From Pseudomonadota bacterium (GTDB lineage Bacteria > Pseudomonadota > Alphaproteobacteria > Reyranellales > Reyranellaceae): a stretch of 12,147 nucleotides of DNA. Each line of letters begins with the position of its first letter. The first letter of the stretch is position 1. Both the position numbers and the translations under genes were made by a program. The notes under the pieces were generated by a model, which was not told where the DNA came from, made no database searches, and saw nothing but the letters and a program-made list of their open reading frames with translations. The stretch lies in contig JAEZHS010000773.1 of the NCBI GenBank assembly GCA_023436825.1, positions 1-12,147 of the forward strand, written 5' to 3'. Positions 6,115 through 12,147 of the stretch are shown here, one piece after another.

Positions 6115-7062
6115 ATGGTCGAGATTCATAAGCTCGGCTCGGTGCCGGCCGGTCAGCATCCGACGATGCCGCGATCGCTATTGCCGTCCGTCACCGCCGA
6201 GACGTTCGATCCGTTGGCATCGTTGCTGGCGGAAATCGCCACCGGCCATGAGCGTGCCTTCGCACGGCTCTACGAGTTGATGGGCAGCCGGCTGTTCGCC
6301 GTTGCACGCCGCGTGGCGGGCCGCACCGACCTGGCCGAGGACGTGCTGCAGGAATCCTTCCTGCGCATCTGGCGCTCGGCGCATCAGTACGATCCGGCCA
6401 AGGGGCCGGCGTATGCGTGGCTGGTCAGGATCGTGCGCAACCGCGCCCTGTCGGCCCGCACGCGCGCGGCGAGGCACGAGGCGGGATGCACCGGCCTCGA
6501 CGAGGACCTGCCTTCGGACGCTCCCGATCCCGCTGCCCAGGTGCTGCGCAGCGAGGAGGCGCGGCGCGTCAATGCCTGCCTGACCAGCCTGCCGCTGAAC
6601 CATCGTCGGTCGGTGGCGATGGTCTATTTCGAAGGCCTCACCCACCGGGAACTGGCGGAGCGGCTCGACGTGCAGCTCGGCACGGCCAAGAGCTGGGTTC
6701 GTCGGGGACTGGCGAAGATGGGTCAATGCCTCAGCCAGGAGACCGCCACCGACTGGCGGGGGCTGGTGGCGGCGGACTATGCGCTCGGCAGCTTGCAGGG
6801 CGCGGCGCGCCGTGGCTTCGAGCGACGCCGGGAACGCGACGCGCGCTATTGCCGTGCTGCCGATCTCTGGGAGACCAAGCTCGCCATGCTCACCGAGTTC
6901 CTGCCCGATCAGGCGCCGCCTCCCGCCGTCTGGAGGCGTATCGAGCAAGGCGTGAAGGGCAATCGCGTCTCGTTTGCCCACCCGCTTCTCTGGCAGATCA
7001 TCGCGGGTAGTCTGGCGGCGGTCGTCGTCGCACTGCTGGTCGTGCTCGGCCGCTCGCGATGA
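6115..7062 (+). CDS. ECF sigma factor fused to an anti-sigma-like membrane domain
   Basis: A 315-residue protein in one open frame. Residues about 44-115 are sigma region 2 (ARLYELMGSRLFAVARR, then AEDVLQESFLRIWRSAHQYDP). Residues about 150-203 are region 4, a helix-turn-helix (LPLNHRRSVAMVYFEGLTHRELAERLDVQLGTAKSWVRRGL). After a short linker, residues 213-280 (DWRGLVAADYALGSLQGAARRGFERR, then WETKLAMLTEFLPDQAPPPAVWRRIEQ) resemble the N-terminal half of RskA/anti-sigma-K proteins, with no zinc-finger cysteines. A single membrane helix (about 291-312) ends the protein. Sigma and anti-sigma are normally two genes. Here the sigma factor would be tethered and inhibited within one chain and perhaps freed by proteolysis, which is inference. 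ATG 6115 has a GGAGAGG site at 6102-6108; ATG 6166 is a weaker alternative. The divergent ferritin-like/cytochrome pair is the obvious candidate target. Confidence 0.85.
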   Translation: MVEIHKLGSVPAGQHPTMPRSLLPSVTAETFDPLASLLAEIATGHERAFARLYELMGSRLFAVARRVAGRTDLAEDVLQESFLRIWRSAHQYDPAKGPAYAWLVRIVRNRALSARTRAARHEAGCTGLDEDLPSDAPDPAAQVLRSEEARRVNACLTSLPLNHRRSVAMVYFEGLTHRELAERLDVQLGTAKSWVRRGLAKMGQCLSQETATDWRGLVAADYALGSLQGAARRGFERRRERDARYCRAADLWETKLAMLTEFLPDQAPPPAVWRRIEQGVKGNRVSFAHPLLWQIIAGSLAAVVVALLVVLGRSR

Positions 7063-7065
7063 CAA

Positions 7066-7689
7066 TTATGGAGTGACAGGCCGGCGTGCGAACAGCAGTG
7101 CCAAACCGAGACCTGCGATCGCGGTGCCGGCGCCGATGCGCAGGCGGGCGAGCAGCGAGGGCCGGGCGAGCGCCGCCGAGCGGGCGCGCGCGGCCATGGA
7201 CACCACGACGACATCGACGGCGGTGTTGAGGAACACCGAGATCAGGCCGAGCACGAAGAACTGCAGCCACAGCGCGCCCAAGGCGGGGTCGACGAATTGC
7301 GGCAGGAAGGCGAGGAAGAAGGCGGCTGTCTTGGGGTTCAGGGCCTCGACGAAGATGCCGTCGCGAAAGGCGCGGCCGACGCTTGCCCCGCGCGCCGCCG
7401 CGACGATGTCGAAGCGGGCCTCGCGGGCCGTCTTGATGCCGAGCCATACCAGGTAGAGGGCGCCTGCGATCTTGAGGATGGCGAAGGCTTCGGCGCTCGC
7501 CAGGACCAGCGCCGAAACCCCGACGGCGCCGGCCGCGACGTGGACCAGCCCGCCGATGCCCGTGCCCAGGCTCGACGCCAGACCGATGCTGCGGCCGTCG
7601 GCCAGTGCGCGCGCGGCGACATAGAAGATGCCGGGGCCGGGCGACAGGGCGATGATCGACGCCGCCGCCAGGAAGAGCAGGAAGCTCAT
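7066..7689 (-). CDS. LysE/RhtB-family amino-acid exporter
   Basis: A 207-residue inner-membrane protein with about six hydrophobic segments. It shows the family signatures SPGPG (residues 16-20) near the end of the first helix, GALYLVWLGIKTARE (76-90) and ALNPKTAAFFLAFLPQF (116-132). LysE/RhtB proteins export amino acids or related small molecules; the substrate cannot be read from the sequence. The ATG at 7689 starts at the canonical MSFLLFLAAASIIALSPGP; upstream in-frame residues are only a shadow of the preceding gene. It begins 14 bases after the stop of the carboxymuconolactone-decarboxylase-like gene and is probably the last gene of a four-gene operon. Its stop is 3 bases from the convergent sigma-factor stop, leaving no room for a terminator between them. 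Confidence 0.88.
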   Translation of the reverse strand: MSFLLFLAAASIIALSPGPGIFYVAARALADGRSIGLASSLGTGIGGLVHVAAGAVGVSALVLASAEAFAILKIAGALYLVWLGIKTAREARFDIVAAARGASVGRAFRDGIFVEALNPKTAAFFLAFLPQFVDPALGALWLQFFVLGLISVFLNTAVDVVVVSMAARARSAALARPSLLARLRIGAGTAIAGLGLALLFARRPVTP

Positions 7690-7703
7690 CAAGCCCGTCG
7701 GCC

Positions 7704-8252
7704 CTAGGCCAGCGGTTCCGGCTCGCCCGGCGGCAGCGGCATCTCGAAGACGTTGAGTGTCATCGACACCAGCATGTAGTAGCCGCACACGCCCACCAGA
7801 TCGACGACGCCCTGCTCGCCGAAGGCGTCGACGGCGCGCTTGTAGTTGGCCTGGGCGACGCGGTTGGTCGCGAGATACTCGGTGACGAAGTCGTAGACGA
7901 TCTTCTCGACGTCGCGCGTGAAAAGCGGCGACTGACGCGTGCGGACCGCCTCGACGATCGCTTCAGACAGTCCGGCCTCCTTGGCGAGCCGCGCATGGGC
8001 GTAGAACTCGTACTGCGCCTTGAAATGCCGGCCGACCAGGCAGATCGCGAGTTCGCTGAGGTCCCTCGGCAGCGAGTTGTTGAAACGGCAATACTCGCCG
8101 AGCTTCTGGGCGCGGTCGGCAAGATGCGGACTCCGGAGCCAGGGCTCGAACGGCCCACGCAGGCCGCCCCGCGGCCCCGCGACGATCGCGTCGGCCACCT
8201 TCTTCTGTTCGGGCGTGAGCTTGTTCAGGTCGAGCGGAGCCAGACGCGGCAT
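7704..8252 (-). CDS. Carboxymuconolactone decarboxylase family protein
   Basis: A 182-residue protein of the CMD/AhpD-like all-helical fold. The core is at about residues 50-100: LGEYCRFNNSLPRDLSELAICLVGRHFKAQYEFYAHARLAKEAGLS, with conserved E67, E82 and H86. The redox-active CxxC of AhpD is absent, so it is more like the decarboxylase branch or one of the many uncharacterised relatives than a peroxidase partner. It is cytoplasmic, with no signal peptide. The ATG at 8252 has an AAGGAT ribosome site (8261-8266, top strand). It is 29 bases downstream of the unknown exported protein. Sharing an operon with an aldolase-like enzyme and an exporter hints at a small catabolic pathway, but no substrate can be named. 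Confidence 0.85.
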   Translation of the reverse strand: MPRLAPLDLNKLTPEQKKVADAIVAGPRGGLRGPFEPWLRSPHLADRAQKLGEYCRFNNSLPRDLSELAICLVGRHFKAQYEFYAHARLAKEAGLSEAIVEAVRTRQSPLFTRDVEKIVYDFVTEYLATNRVAQANYKRAVDAFGEQGVVDLVGVCGYYMLVSMTLNVFEMPLPPGEPEPLA

Positions 8253-8281
8253 GAGACGATATCCTTCAGTTGTAACAGCGA

Positions 8282-8878
8282 TTAGAGCGGACAGCCGGCG
8301 TCGCCGGTCTGGCTCTTGTCGGCGCTGTCGAAGATGCGGTTGATGATCGCCTCGCCGGCGGTCTGCGCCTTGTCGGCTTGGGTGGCGCACGAACCGGTCG
8401 CCGCCCACAGCACCTTGCCGCCGTCCGTCGAGTAGAGCGTCAGCGTGATGCGCAAGGTCGGCACGCTGGTCGGCGAGCCGAGCCCATCGCGCCGCCGGAT
8501 TGCGTTGCTGGGGAGATCCATGCGTGGGTTGGAGCCGGGCGGGGCGTAGGAGGGCTGGCCGCCTTGCGTGTTGTAGTCGCCGCGGCCGCTGTCGGTGAAG
8601 TCGAAGTAGCTCACGTCCATGCGCATGACGTTGCCGCCTGAGAAGCCGACCTCGTTGCCGCGCTTGGACAGGCGCACCATCACCTGGCGGCGCAGCTCGC
8701 GCGACAGATGGGTGTCGGACGTGAGCTGGACCGCGACCTTGGCCTTGGGCATCGCCTGGTAGGCCTTGACCTCGATCTCGCCGAGCTTGGGTCCGGGCGG
8801 CAGGCCGTAGCTCTGTGCCGAGACCTGCGTTGTGGTGGCGAGCAGCCCGAGAGCCGTCGCGAGGGTCAGGATGCGCAT
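8282..8878 (-). CDS. Hypothetical exported protein
   Basis: A 198-residue protein I do not recognise. Residues 1-21 are a Sec signal peptide (MRILTLATALGLLATTTQVSA, cleavage before QSYG). The mature part is mixed: a segment with alternating hydrophobic residues (KAKVAVQLTSD), a basic helix (SRELRRQVMVRLSKRG), a Gly/Pro/Asn-rich loop (residues 97-125), and a strand-rich end with KVLWAATGSC. Two cysteines, C164 and C196, could form a disulfide near the C-terminus. There is no lipobox. The ATG at 8878 has an AGGAGA ribosome site, and it starts 10 bases after the aldolase-like gene. It is the only exported member of an otherwise cytoplasmic or membrane operon, so its job there is unclear. Confidence 0.75.
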   Translation of the reverse strand: MRILTLATALGLLATTTQVSAQSYGLPPGPKLGEIEVKAYQAMPKAKVAVQLTSDTHLSRELRRQVMVRLSKRGNEVGFSGGNVMRMDVSYFDFTDSGRGDYNTQGGQPSYAPPGSNPRMDLPSNAIRRRDGLGSPTSVPTLRITLTLYSTDGGKVLWAATGSCATQADKAQTAGEAIINRIFDSADKSQTGDAGCPL

Positions 8879-8888
8879 ATGCCGTCTC

Positions 8889-9632
8889 CTAGGCCGCGAG
8901 CGGGCGCCAGCCCGGCTCATCGCGGTCGAGCATGCGCTTCAGCGATTCGAAGTGCAGCAGGGCCTGCTGGGATTCGCCGGCGATCTGGTTGGCGGTGTGC
9001 TCGGCGAGCTTGGCGTCGATGTTGTGCAGCGGCTTGCCGGTCTGCATGGCCAGCACCTGAACCATGGCGGCGCGCTCGAGGTAGTAGAGATCGTCGTAGG
9101 TCTGGGCCACGGTCGGACCGCTCACGATGACGCCGTGGTTGCGCAGGAACAGGATGTCCTTGTCGGCCATGGCGCTGCACATGCGGTCGCCTTCCTCGTT
9201 GCTGAGCGCCACGCCGGCATATTCATCGTCGTAGGCGATGCGGTTCCAGTAGCGGAAGGCGTTCTGGGTGCACATTTCGATGCGGCCGTCGCGAATCGAG
9301 GTCAGCGCCGTGGCGTAGGGCATGTGGGTGTGCAGCACGACCTTGGCACGCGGGTTGCCGGCATGGATGCGCGCATGGATGAAGAAGGCGGTCGCCTCGA
9401 CCTGGTGCTTGCCCTCGATGACGTTGCCCGCCCCGTCCGCCATCACCAGGTCGGAGGGCGTGATCTCCGACCAGTGCAGGCCTTGCGGGTTGACCAGGAA
9501 CAGGTCCTCGCGGCCGGGCACGGTCATGCTGAAGTGGTTGCACACGCCTTCGTTCAGGCCGTGCCGCGCGGCGGCCCGCAGAGCGGTCGTCAGGTCGAGC
9601 CGCGCCTGGGTCACGGGGTCGTTGGCCAGCAT
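8889..9632 (-). CDS. Class II aldolase/adducin-family protein
   Basis: A 247-residue cytoplasmic enzyme of the FucA/AraD-like class II aldolase family. Visible elements: GLNEGVCNHFSMTVPG near the N-terminus; EGKHQVEAT with a candidate catalytic Glu (E79); the zinc-binding HTH at H101/H103; and RNHGVIV with H166 as the third metal ligand. These enzymes cleave or epimerise phosphorylated sugars or act on related hydroxy-acids; many annotated members have unknown substrates. I prefer ATG 9632 to the in-frame TTG at 9635, because GGAG then sits 6 bases from the start. It is the first gene of the leftward operon, and the 98-base gap upstream must hold its promoter together with that of the divergent alpha/beta hydrolase. 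Confidence 0.88.
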   Translation of the reverse strand: MLANDPVTQARLDLTTALRAAARHGLNEGVCNHFSMTVPGREDLFLVNPQGLHWSEITPSDLVMADGAGNVIEGKHQVEATAFFIHARIHAGNPRAKVVLHTHMPYATALTSIRDGRIEMCTQNAFRYWNRIAYDDEYAGVALSNEEGDRMCSAMADKDILFLRNHGVIVSGPTVAQTYDDLYYLERAAMVQVLAMQTGKPLHNIDAKLAEHTANQIAGESQQALLHFESLKRMLDRDEPGWRPLAA

Positions 9633-9730
9633 CAAGAGATCTCCATTTGCCGAAGGACGTAACCAATGGCGATGATGCTGCCTAGCCCGTCACGCGGCCA
9701 AGCGAAATCGAAAAATCCGGGGGTTGACCG
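9633..9730. promoter_or_regulatory. Divergent intergenic region, aldolase-like / alpha-beta hydrolase
   Basis: This 98-base gap separates two divergent genes, so promoters for both must lie in it or in the gene ends. It contains the GGAG ribosome site of the aldolase-like gene (about 9642-9645) and a GGGGG stretch (9719-9723) before the hydrolase ATG. A short A-rich run lies near 9706-9717. I see no convincing -35/-10 pair and no clear palindrome. Confidence 0.4.
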
Positions 9731-11089
9731 ATGGATGTCCTCTTTCGCTCGCCGCTGGGGGCTCTGCTGGCCAAGCCGTGGGTCGACGAGGCCGGACTGT
9801 TCGGCCTCAGGCGCTGGTACTTTCCGCTGTCACGCCTGTGGGCCGCGGCCAACGCCGCCGGCGACGATACGAGCCGCTTCCGCGACGAGATCGGCGCGTC
9901 GGTCGCCGCCTGGCCGGAGCCGTATCTGCGCTCGGTGCTGGCGCGCAACGCAGGCCGCAAGGCGGCGGCCGAGGCGGCTCGCGCTGCCTGGGAGGCGGCT
10001 CTGTTCGGCGCGGCGGCGGACGACGACTGCCTGCTGCTGGATCGCCGGCGTCGCGCTGCCGCCACCCGCCATCTGGCGACGCGCGCGTCCTTCTATCCGC
10101 TGCTGTTTCCGAACCGGCCGCCATCGGCACGCTGGGAGATCGACCAGCCGGCCGAGGTCGAGCGCGCGCTCGGGCCGGCGCTCGCCCATCCCGATGGCCT
10201 CTACGCCGCCGCCGTCGATGTCGGCGCCGTCACCGCGTCGCTGCCGGTCGCGACGGGCCGCTCGCGCGAGTATTGGCTGCGTGCGCCGACACCCGCGGCG
10301 CGATTGCATCGCCGGCCGGGCAGCGAAACTCTTTATGCGCGCGTGATCGAGCCGGCCGACCCGGCCTGTCCGACACTGGTCTTCGGCAGCGGCCTTTGCC
10401 TCGAGTTCGAGCTTCTGACGGTGTCGCGCGGCCCGGCCACCCGGCTCGCCGAGTTGGGTTGGCGCGTCGTCGAGCCGATCTCGCCCTATCACGGCTTGCG
10501 CGCCATGCCCGGGCGCTACGGCGGCGAGCCGTTCTTCGCGGCGGGACCGACCAGCTCGATCGATCTCATAGCGGGCCAGGCGATCGAATCGGCGCTGCTC
10601 ATCGCCTGGTGCCGGCAGCGCTTCGGCGGCAACGTGGCGCTCGCTGGCATCTCGATGACGTCGTTCGTCGCCCAGCAGGCCGCCAGCCGCTGCCATCTCT
10701 GGCCGGCCGAGGCGCGGCCCGACGGCGTCATGCTCATAAGCCACTCCGGCCGCATCGAGGACGTGACCTTCGGCGGCGCGCTCGCCGTCACGCTCGGCCT
10801 CGACCGCGCGCTGGCGCGCGCCGGGTGGTCGCGCCAGGCGTTGGCGCGCCTGTCGGAGCTGATCGATCCCACCGCGCAGCCGGCGATTGCGCCGTCGAAC
10901 ATCGTCTCGGTGCTGGGCGAGACCGACCGCTGGGTGCCGTATGACGACGGGCTGGCCGTGGCCCAGAAATGGCGGCTGCCCGAAGCCAATGTCTTCCGCT
11001 ACCCGCTCGGCCATCTCGGCATGCCGGTACAGCTCACGCGCGATGCGGCGCCGTTCGAGCGTCTCAGGCAGGTACTGGTCGACCGGTGA
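9731..11089 (+). CDS. Alpha/beta hydrolase (ABHD18-like)
   Basis: A 452-residue protein. The C-terminal half carries an alpha/beta-hydrolase catalytic set: nucleophile elbow GISMT (S308), acid D399 in VLGETDRWVPYDDG, and H428 in GHLGMP. The segment PISPYHGLRAMPGRYGGEPF and then ESALLIAWCRQRFGGNVALAGISM resembles the ABHD18 family (PF09752); this is recognition by eye. The first ~170 residues are Arg/Ala-rich with no motif I recognise. There is no signal peptide. ATG 9731 follows a G-run ribosome site at 9719-9723. The elbow has Thr after Met where Gly is more usual (GxSMG). The substrate is unknown; lipids or esters would be typical. The 3' end overlaps the convergent DUF1194 gene by 26 bases. 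Confidence 0.8.
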   Translation: MDVLFRSPLGALLAKPWVDEAGLFGLRRWYFPLSRLWAAANAAGDDTSRFRDEIGASVAAWPEPYLRSVLARNAGRKAAAEAARAAWEAALFGAAADDDCLLLDRRRRAAATRHLATRASFYPLLFPNRPPSARWEIDQPAEVERALGPALAHPDGLYAAAVDVGAVTASLPVATGRSREYWLRAPTPAARLHRRPGSETLYARVIEPADPACPTLVFGSGLCLEFELLTVSRGPATRLAELGWRVVEPISPYHGLRAMPGRYGGEPFFAAGPTSSIDLIAGQAIESALLIAWCRQRFGGNVALAGISMTSFVAQQAASRCHLWPAEARPDGVMLISHSGRIEDVTFGGALAVTLGLDRALARAGWSRQALARLSELIDPTAQPAIAPSNIVSVLGETDRWVPYDDGLAVAQKWRLPEANVFRYPLGHLGMPVQLTRDAAPFERLRQVLVDR

Positions 11090-11801
11090 CCTCGACGCCC
11101 GAAATCTCGCGTACCAGCTTGGTGCGCACGGCGCGGCCGAACTGGCCGAAATCGTCGGCCACGATCATGAACGAGCCCGGCCCGCCGATGACGTTCTCCT
11201 CGTAGTACTTGTCGAGGGTGAGATCGGGCGGACGGCCGAAGTTGGTGCGGTTCATCATCACCGGCAGGCCGTTGACCACGATGCCCTGGCTCACCAACCG
11301 GTCGCGCACCAGCTCGGCCGGCGGGCCGTCGTTGGTGCGGCCGTCGCCGGAGATGTCGATGACCCGGCGCCTGGAGATGAAGCCCGAATTGTCGAAGCGC
11401 TGCCCGGCATGGGCGAGGGCGGCGCCGACCGCCGTCCAGCTCTGCGATTGGCGCGGCGCCTCGGCAAGCTTGTCGGCAAAGCGGCGCGCGGCGGACGGGC
11501 TGTCGATCACGGTCCAGTCGAGCACCACGACCTGATAGTGCGTGCCGGCCCATTCGGTGTAGCAGACGGCGATGCGCCTGTTCTCGCCCGACAGGATGGC
11601 GTCGATGATGCGCTCGTTGGTGAGCGCCTCGATGTAGCCGCGGCGCTGAAGCTCGGCCTCGACCTCGTCGATCGAGCGCGATACGTCGACCGCCAGCACG
11701 AGCTGCAGATCGACCGGCGTTTCCGCCCGTGCTGCGGTCATCGCTGCCGATGCGGCGGTGGCCGCCGCCAGGGAGCCCAAGAGCGCGGTCCGTCGCTTCA
11801 T
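11064..11801 (-). CDS. DUF1194 protein, von Willebrand A-like, exported
   Basis: A 245-residue protein of the DUF1194 family, which has a von Willebrand factor A-like fold. The signal peptide (MKRRTALLGSLAAATAASAAMTAARA) begins with RRTAL, compatible with Tat export, and ends ARA/ETP. The mature part starts with VDLQLVLAVDVSRSID, a MIDAS metal-site motif D39-x-S41-x-S43. Further MIDAS candidates are T123 in SWTAVGAAL and D153 in DISGDGRTN. Such domains bind a divalent ion and usually a protein partner; no function is established for this family. The ATG at 11801 has a GGAGG ribosome site (11808-11812, top strand). The frame is open upstream to 11882 but without a signal sequence, so the shorter start is preferred. 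Confidence 0.85.
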   Translation of the reverse strand: MKRRTALLGSLAAATAASAAMTAARAETPVDLQLVLAVDVSRSIDEVEAELQRRGYIEALTNERIIDAILSGENRRIAVCYTEWAGTHYQVVVLDWTVIDSPSAARRFADKLAEAPRQSQSWTAVGAALAHAGQRFDNSGFISRRRVIDISGDGRTNDGPPAELVRDRLVSQGIVVNGLPVMMNRTNFGRPPDLTLDKYYEENVIGGPGSFMIVADDFGQFGRAVRTKLVREISGVEVTGRPVPA

Positions 11802-11854
11802 GCCCACCCTCCACGGATAGAGGAGAGGAAGCATAGCATCTCGCTTTCGCGCGT

Positions 11855-11876
11855 CCTCCCCGTATGACGGGGGAGG
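11855..11876. repeat. Imperfect palindromic element
   Basis: CCTCCCCGT, then ATG, then ACGGGGGAGG: arms of 9 and 10 bases with one extra G, in the gap between the DUF1194 gene and the right-edge gene. There is no T-run directly after it on either strand, so it is less likely a terminator than the hairpin at 11898. It looks like a short intergenic palindromic repeat or a leader hairpin of the DUF1194 transcript. Confidence 0.45.
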
Positions 11877-11890
11877 AAACAAGAGAGACC

Positions 11891-11924
11891 AAACGAAAAC
11901 GCCGAGGATAAAGCCCCCGGCGTT
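11891..11924 (-). terminator. Intrinsic terminator of the Gly-rich gene
   Basis: On the minus strand, AACGCCG pairs with CGGCGTT (11898-11924, 7-bp arms plus partial inner GG/CC pairing), followed directly by TTTTCGTTT (11891-11899 on the top strand reads AAACGAAAA). It lies 28 bases past the stop of the gene entering from the right edge, in the right orientation to end its transcript. Confidence 0.8.
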
Positions 11925-11951
11925 CCGTTCGTTCAGGTCGCTGTAAGCGGC

Positions 11952-12147
11952 CTATTGATCGTCGTCGAAGCCGCGCTTGCGCGGCTCGTAATCGCGGTCG
12001 CGACGCGGGCGATCCGAGCCGCCGCCGCCATGACGGCGTGCCGGACGGCCGAAATCGCCGCCACCGCCACCGCCACCGCCACCACCACTGTCGAAGCCAC
12101 CGCCGCCGCCCGGAGGACCGCCGGAGAAGTCGGCGCGCCGGGAGTCG
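11952..12147 (-). CDS. Gly/Arg-rich C-terminal tail of an unidentified protein (partial)
   Basis: The last 64 codons of a gene that starts beyond the right edge. The tail reads DSRRADFSGGPPG, then a run of ten glycines (residues 21-30 of the fragment), then DFGRPARRHGGGGSDRPRRDRDYEPRKRGFDDDQ and a TAG stop at 11952-11954. Low-complexity Gly/Arg/Asp tails of this kind are found on RNA-binding proteins such as cold-shock proteins, RRM proteins and DEAD-box helicases, but no folded domain is visible here. I therefore do not name it. A good terminator follows, supporting a real, expressed gene end. The codon pattern (Gly GGT/GGC, Arg CGC, one stop at the end) fits coding DNA. Confidence 0.65.
   Translation of the reverse strand, partial: DSRRADFSGGPPGGGGGFDSGGGGGGGGGGDFGRPARRHGGGGSDRPRRDRDYEPRKRGFDDDQ
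12057..12086. repeat. GCC/ACC triplet tract (GCCACC hexamer repeat) encoding a glycine run
   Basis: Ten consecutive GCC or ACC triplets, including four tandem GCCACC hexamers at 12060-12083, encode ten glycines on the minus strand in the tail of the right-edge gene. Such tracts can change length by slippage in steps that keep the frame. Confidence 0.7.

Noticed and set aside
9830..11014. Minus-strand frame of 394 codons opposite the alpha/beta hydrolase
   Set aside because: It is Arg/Ala/Gly-rich without motifs, and the sense frame carries a full catalytic set.

Overview
The window is high-GC bacterial DNA. The protein content (CckA-like hybrid-kinase receivers, an OpgC-type acyltransferase, a Tat-exported ferritin-like protein, a c2-type cytochrome, a DUF1194 protein) points to an alphaproteobacterium, probably a soil or water Rhodospirillales/Hyphomicrobiales relative. 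The genus cannot be fixed from this sequence. I see no tRNA, rRNA, CRISPR array, transposase or prophage gene.

Region 1 (1-1336, +) is signalling: the end of a hybrid histidine kinase, followed 17 bases later by a PAS-receiver protein with no output domain. Region 2 (1386-4961, +) is an envelope/metabolic cluster: an OpgC-family membrane acyltransferase, two SGNH hydrolases made by a tandem duplication of about 990 bp, and a cyclase/kynurenine-formamidase-like metalloenzyme. The duplicated unit carries the last part of the acyltransferase gene, so a decayed opgC tail lies between the two hydrolases. The second hydrolase has lost its normal start region and its block III Asn.

Region 3 (4968-7062) is a divergent redox/stress module. 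A Tat-exported ferritin-like protein and a cytochrome c are read leftwards. To the right lies a single polypeptide that joins an ECF sigma factor to an anti-sigma-like domain and a C-terminal membrane helix. The 173-bp region between them is packed with inverted repeats. Region 4 (7066-9632, -) looks like a four-gene operon in transcription order: class II aldolase-like, unknown exported protein, carboxymuconolactone decarboxylase-like, LysE-type exporter. Region 5 (9731-12147) holds an alpha/beta hydrolase (+), a DUF1194/VWA-like exported protein (-) whose 3' end overlaps it by 26 bp, an intrinsic terminator, and the Gly/Arg-rich C-terminus of a gene entering from the right edge (-).

The best leads are the duplicated opgC-tail/SGNH unit with a diverged second hydrolase, and the sigma/anti-sigma fusion with its palindrome-rich promoter region. 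No gap exceeds 300 bases; the largest is 5942-6114. All identifications come from reading motifs, with no database search.
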